Shown here: piece after piece, positions 5,953 to 6,328 of the stretch | How the letters are laid out: every line of letters begins with the position of its first letter | How positions within the stretch are numbered: the first letter of the stretch is position 1 | From: an uncultured Campylobacter sp. | GTDB taxonomy: Bacteria > Campylobacterota > Campylobacteria > Campylobacterales > Campylobacteraceae | DNA: 6,328 bases | NCBI GenBank assembly: GCA_937965895.1 | Contig: CALCKS010000203.1 | Span: 1-6,328 of the forward strand | Direction of reading: 5' to 3' | Translations under genes and position numbers: made by a program | Notes under the pieces: model-generated | The model's input: the letters and a program-made list of their open reading frames with translations, nothing else | Told to the model about the DNA's origin: nothing | Database searches by the model: none

Positions 5953-6328
5953 ATGTCTGAGATGGATTTTGTTGACTGGTCTAGGGCTCAGTTTGCGCTG
6001 ACTGCCATTTACCACTTTTTGTTTGTCCCACTTACTTTGGGGCTAAGTTTTATCATCGCCATTATGGAGACGATATATGTCAAAACTGGCGACAATGCCT
6101 GGCTTGAGATAACGAAATTTTGGCTAAAGCTCTTTGGTATAAATTTCGCTATCGGTGTGGCTACTGGCATCATTATGGAATTTGAGTTTGGTACAAACTG
6201 GGCAAATTACAGCTGGTTTGTCGGCGATATATTTGGCGCTCCGCTTGCGATAGAAGGCTTGCTCGCATTTTTTATGGAGAGTACATTTTTTGCCATTATG
6301 TTTTTTGGCTGGGATAAGGTTAGCAAGA
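5953..6328 (+). CDS. cydA: Cytochrome bd quinol oxidase subunit I (5' part, runs off the window)
   Basis: The first 125 residues are present. CydA is the haem-bearing subunit of the inner-membrane bd oxidase, which oxidises quinol and reduces oxygen to water without copper and with high oxygen affinity. The visible part is very close to E. coli CydA: SRAQFALTAIYHFLFVPLTLG (10-30) with His21, matching the E. coli His19 haem ligand, KLFGINFAIGVATGI (59-73), EFEFGTNW (76-83) and GDIFGAPLAIEGLLAFFMEST (91-111). Glu101 and Glu109 match the conserved Glu99 and Glu107. Transmembrane helices lie near 15-38, 60-75 and 95-118. An AAAGGA site (5942-5947) lies 5 bases before the ATG, inside the end of the DUF4492 gene. 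The C. jejuni homologue is called CioA. The Q-loop that would separate CydA from the CIO subtype is outside the window. Confidence 0.97.
   Translation, partial: MSEMDFVDWSRAQFALTAIYHFLFVPLTLGLSFIIAIMETIYVKTGDNAWLEITKFWLKLFGINFAIGVATGIIMEFEFGTNWANYSWFVGDIFGAPLAIEGLLAFFMESTFFAIMFFGWDKVSK

Overview
The window looks like a piece of a Campylobacter chromosome, most likely from the C. concisus/C. showae side of the genus. The reasons are the AT-rich intergenic DNA full of AAATTT words, Campylobacter-type promoters (TTTAAGT, then a T-run, then a TATAAT-like box), pyrG and recJ lying close together, and a DUF4492 small membrane gene directly ahead of cydA. The species call is inference.

Layout: (1) 1-1165, minus: the N-terminal 388 residues of a TonB-dependent outer-membrane receptor, cut by the window edge. 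Its plug and barrel carry the CxxxM and HxM copper-binding motifs known from OprC/NosA-type copper receptors. (2) 1166-1392: a control region with a promoter candidate and two short perfect palindromes, plus a hairpin behind recJ. (3) 1393-2967, minus: recJ, a DHH-family single-strand 5'-3' exonuclease, with a possible 40-codon leader ORF (2957-3079) overlapping its start and a TATAAT box at 3112-3117. (4) 3319-3870, minus: a GC-rich flavodoxin-fold NAD(P)H quinone oxidoreductase gene with hairpins on both sides. (5) 3976-5610, minus: pyrG, CTP synthase. (6) 5611-5735: a divergent promoter region. (7) 5736-5951 and 5953-6328, plus: a DUF4492 membrane protein followed at once by the first 125 codons of cydA, subunit I of cytochrome bd quinol oxidase.

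recJ, pyrG and cydA are core genes with moderate AT-rich composition. The copper-type receptor and the oxidoreductase are clearly richer in G+C (single 60-base blocks reach about 58-75%, against about 35% in a recJ block), so the segment is a compositional mosaic. From memory, pyrG and recJ are direct neighbours in C. jejuni, so the oxidoreductase looks like an insertion between them. No CRISPR array, tRNA, rRNA or insertion sequence is visible, and no gap between genes exceeds 300 bases. I did not find a clearly new multi-gene system. The best leads are the copper-receptor motifs with their palindromic upstream region, the recJ leader ORF, and the DUF4492-cydA pairing.
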